NCBI GenBank assembly: GCA_021443045.1
Contig: JABUUT010000008.1
Span: forward strand, 21,039-27,602
Direction: 5' to 3'
Source: Fibrobacteraceae bacterium
Lineage (GTDB): Bacteria; Fibrobacterota; Fibrobacteria; Fibrobacterales; Fibrobacteraceae
DNA length: 6,564 bases
Shown here: positions 5,518 to 6,564 of the stretch, piece after piece
Numbering within the stretch: the first letter of the stretch is position 1
Layout of the letters: every line of letters starts with the position of its first letter
Program-made: the position numbers and the translations under genes
The notes under the pieces: model-generated
What the model was told of the DNA's origin: nothing
What the model saw: the letters and a program-made list of their open reading frames with translations, nothing else
Databases searched by the model: none

Positions 5518-6316
5518 TTGGAACGTCAACGGAATTCGTTCTGTGTTGAAGAAGGGTTTTGAAGACTGGTTTAACAAGGTTAGGCCCGACTTTCTCTGCC
5601 TTCAGGAAACCCGTGCCGAAGAGGACCAGGTTCCGGAGTCTGTTCGAGCTCCAGAGGGATATTTTTCATACTGGAACCCCTGCCAGCGCAAAAAGGGTTA
5701 CAGCGGTGTGGCCGTCTACTCCCAGATTGAACCCGATGTGGTCAATTACGGCTTTGATATTGAAGAATTCGATGAGGAAGGCCGCGTTATTCAGCTGGTT
5801 TTTCCGGACTGGGTACTTAACTCCATCTATTTTCCCAATGGTGGCCAAGGAGACGACCGCTTGGACTACAAGCTGCGGTTTTACGATGCTTTTTTGGACA
5901 ATTCCCTACATTGGCTAGAAGACGGCAAGCATGTGATTACCGTGGGCGACTACAACACTTGCCACAAAGAAATCGATATTGCCCGGCCTAAAGAAAACGA
6001 GAATGTCAGCGGTTTTTTGCCCATTGAACGGGCCTGGCTGGACAAGTATGTTGAAAATGGATTTGTGGACAGTTTCCGCATGCTGCACCCAGAAGAGGTA
6101 AAATACTCTTGGTGGAGCAACCGTTTTGGTGCTCGTGCAAGGAATGTGGGGTGGCGACTGGATTATGCCTTTGTAGACGAAGGGTTGGTTCCCAACATTG
6201 TAGATTCCAGAATCCACACCGAAGTGACAGGCTCTGACCATTGCCCGATAAGCATTGAAATTGAGCCCCCTTTTGCACCTTTGCCTATTAAAAAGACTGT
6301 TCCCGACGACGAATGA
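5504..6316 (+). CDS. xth: Exodeoxyribonuclease III (AP endonuclease, ExoIII/APE1 family)
   Basis: A 270-aa Mg-dependent nuclease that cleaves DNA 5' of abasic sites and trims 3' ends in base-excision repair. Catalytic motifs are in order: WNVNGIR with N7, LQETR with E35, IYFPNG with Y109 and N112, GDYN with D149 and N151, NVGWRLDY with D220, and GSDHCP with D245/H246. The GDYN motif has Y where most homologues have F. YSWWSNRFGARARNVGW strongly resembles the APE1/ExoIII DNA-binding region. A short proline-rich acidic tail (about 255-270) follows the catalytic domain. Length is normal (about 250-270 aa). The start is chosen because MNIYSWNVNG matches the family N-terminus; a weak GGTGA lies 4 nt upstream. 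The gene is divergent from the lipoprotein gene, and no T-tailed terminator is visible after the stop. Confidence 0.96.
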   Translation: MNIYSWNVNGIRSVLKKGFEDWFNKVRPDFLCLQETRAEEDQVPESVRAPEGYFSYWNPCQRKKGYSGVAVYSQIEPDVVNYGFDIEEFDEEGRVIQLVFPDWVLNSIYFPNGGQGDDRLDYKLRFYDAFLDNSLHWLEDGKHVITVGDYNTCHKEIDIARPKENENVSGFLPIERAWLDKYVENGFVDSFRMLHPEEVKYSWWSNRFGARARNVGWRLDYAFVDEGLVPNIVDSRIHTEVTGSDHCPISIEIEPPFAPLPIKKTVPDDE

Positions 6317-6388
6317 TTTTGCATGGGCTTTGTCCGTTCTCGGTAGTCAGCGTATCCCAAGCTCCACAAGGAATCCAGGGAATGTGGT
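6317..6388. other. Non-coding stretch after exonuclease III
   Basis: I see no gene, convincing terminator or repeat in these 72 bp. The short open frame on the minus strand that enters from here is antisense to the exonuclease and has no family resemblance. Confidence 0.5.
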
Positions 6389-6416
6389 ATTAATTACTAA
6401 TGGTTAATGCTTAAGG
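6389..6416. repeat. Degenerate heptamer repeat, block 1 (four units)
   Basis: Four consecutive 7-bp units, ATTAATT, ACTAATG, GTTAATG and CTTAAGG, follow the pattern N-Y-T-A-A-K-K. A second block with related heptamers lies at 6473-6501. Confidence 0.45.
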
Positions 6417-6423
6417 CCTTGTC

Positions 6424-6451
6424 ATCCTGAACGGCATACGCCGTGAAGGAT
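6424..6451. repeat. Small palindromic intergenic repeat (hairpin)
   Basis: ATCCT (6424-6428) pairs with AGGAT (6447-6451), and ACGGC (6431-6435) pairs with GCCGT (6440-6444) around an ATAC loop. The two stems are separated by GA facing GA, which can form tandem sheared G-A pairs. The flanking text, GTCATCCTGA and GAAGGATCC, is typical of a widespread class of small bacterial intergenic palindromes. There is no T-tract, so it is not an obvious terminator. Confidence 0.6.
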
Positions 6452-6472
6452 CCAGTGAATGTCCATGCAAAT

Positions 6473-6501
6473 ACCAATCACTGAAAACTGATAACCAATC
6501 A
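6473..6501. repeat. Degenerate heptamer repeat, block 2 (four units)
   Basis: Consecutive 7-bp units ACCAATC, ACTGAAA, ACTGATA and ACCAATC, then a further A. All begin with AC, and the first and last are identical. The start lies 84 bp (12 x 7) after the start of block 1, so both blocks are in the same 7-bp register across the hairpin repeat between them. Confidence 0.6.
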
Positions 6502-6506
6502 GGTGC

Positions 6507-6521
6507 GGAGGCTTTGCCTCC
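6507..6521. repeat. Short perfect hairpin
   Basis: GGAGGC and GCCTCC form a perfect 6-bp GC-rich stem around a TTT loop. No T-run follows on either strand, so a terminator role is not supported. Confidence 0.5.
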
Positions 6522-6532
6522 TAGAGATGTGG

Positions 6533-6557
6533 GCTATGAGCTCAAAGTGAGCGTAGC
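6533..6557. repeat. Bulged hairpin at the right edge
   Basis: GCTCA (6540-6544) pairs with TGAGC (6548-6552) over an AAG loop, and GCTA (6533-6536) pairs with TAGC (6554-6557) beneath an asymmetric internal loop (TGA against G). It probably belongs to a further intergenic repeat that continues beyond the window, since the following GAACGGC is cut off. Confidence 0.45.
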
Positions 6558-6564
6558 GAACGGC

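Noticed and set aside
94..6316. A novel defence or other multi-gene accessory system
   Set aside because: All but one of the genes are recognisable housekeeping families, and none shows foreign composition or defence-type domains. The window has novelty only at the level of one gene's architecture and of the intergenic elements.
6317..6564. Intrinsic terminator after exonuclease III
   Set aside because: Hairpins at 6424-6451, 6507-6521 and 6533-6557 all lack a following T-tract on the plus strand.
6389..6564. CRISPR array or mobile-element end
   Set aside because: Repeat units are only 7 bp with no spacers, and there is no transposase, terminal inverted repeat with target duplication, or cas gene in the window.

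Overview
The window (6,564 bp, moderate GC, AT-rich gaps) reads as a compact stretch of bacterial housekeeping chromosome. Five protein genes and a partial tRNA gene lie head to tail on the minus strand, and one gene diverges on the plus strand. I infer a member of the Fibrobacterota or another FCB-group bacterium. The reasons are that most starts lack a Shine-Dalgarno sequence, that there is an outer-envelope-type lipoprotein of no known family, and that the right-hand gap holds heptamer repeats and small palindromic repeats of a style I associate with Fibrobacter. This is an impression from the sequence, not a database result.

Minus strand, in transcription order: a small lipoprotein of unknown function (5296-4712); an intrinsic terminator (about 4681-4649); an RNase Z-like metallo-beta-lactamase-fold hydrolase (4629-3739); TrmB, the tRNA m7G46 methyltransferase (3690-2968); RecN, the SMC-like DNA repair ATPase (2894-1245); a phosphatidylglycerophosphate synthase-type CDP-alcohol phosphatidyltransferase (1248-94), whose ATG overlaps the recN stop; and, under its own sigma70-like promoter, the 5' half of an initiator tRNA-fMet gene that leaves the window at base 1. 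Plus strand: exodeoxyribonuclease III (5504-6316), separated from the divergent lipoprotein gene by a 207-bp AT-rich region carrying inverted repeats. The last 248 bp (6317-6564) contain no gene but hold heptamer repeats and three hairpins.

Functionally there are two themes. tRNA biogenesis is represented by the RNase Z-like protein, TrmB and tRNA-fMet, and DNA repair by RecN and exonuclease III. A phospholipid synthase is translationally coupled to recN.

I see no mobile element, CRISPR array, defence island or obviously new multi-gene system. The most unusual single object is the phosphatidyltransferase. It is about twice the normal length, and its N-terminal half can be aligned by eye with its catalytic half while having lost nearly all catalytic residues. 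This suggests a fused dead-plus-active tandem enzyme.
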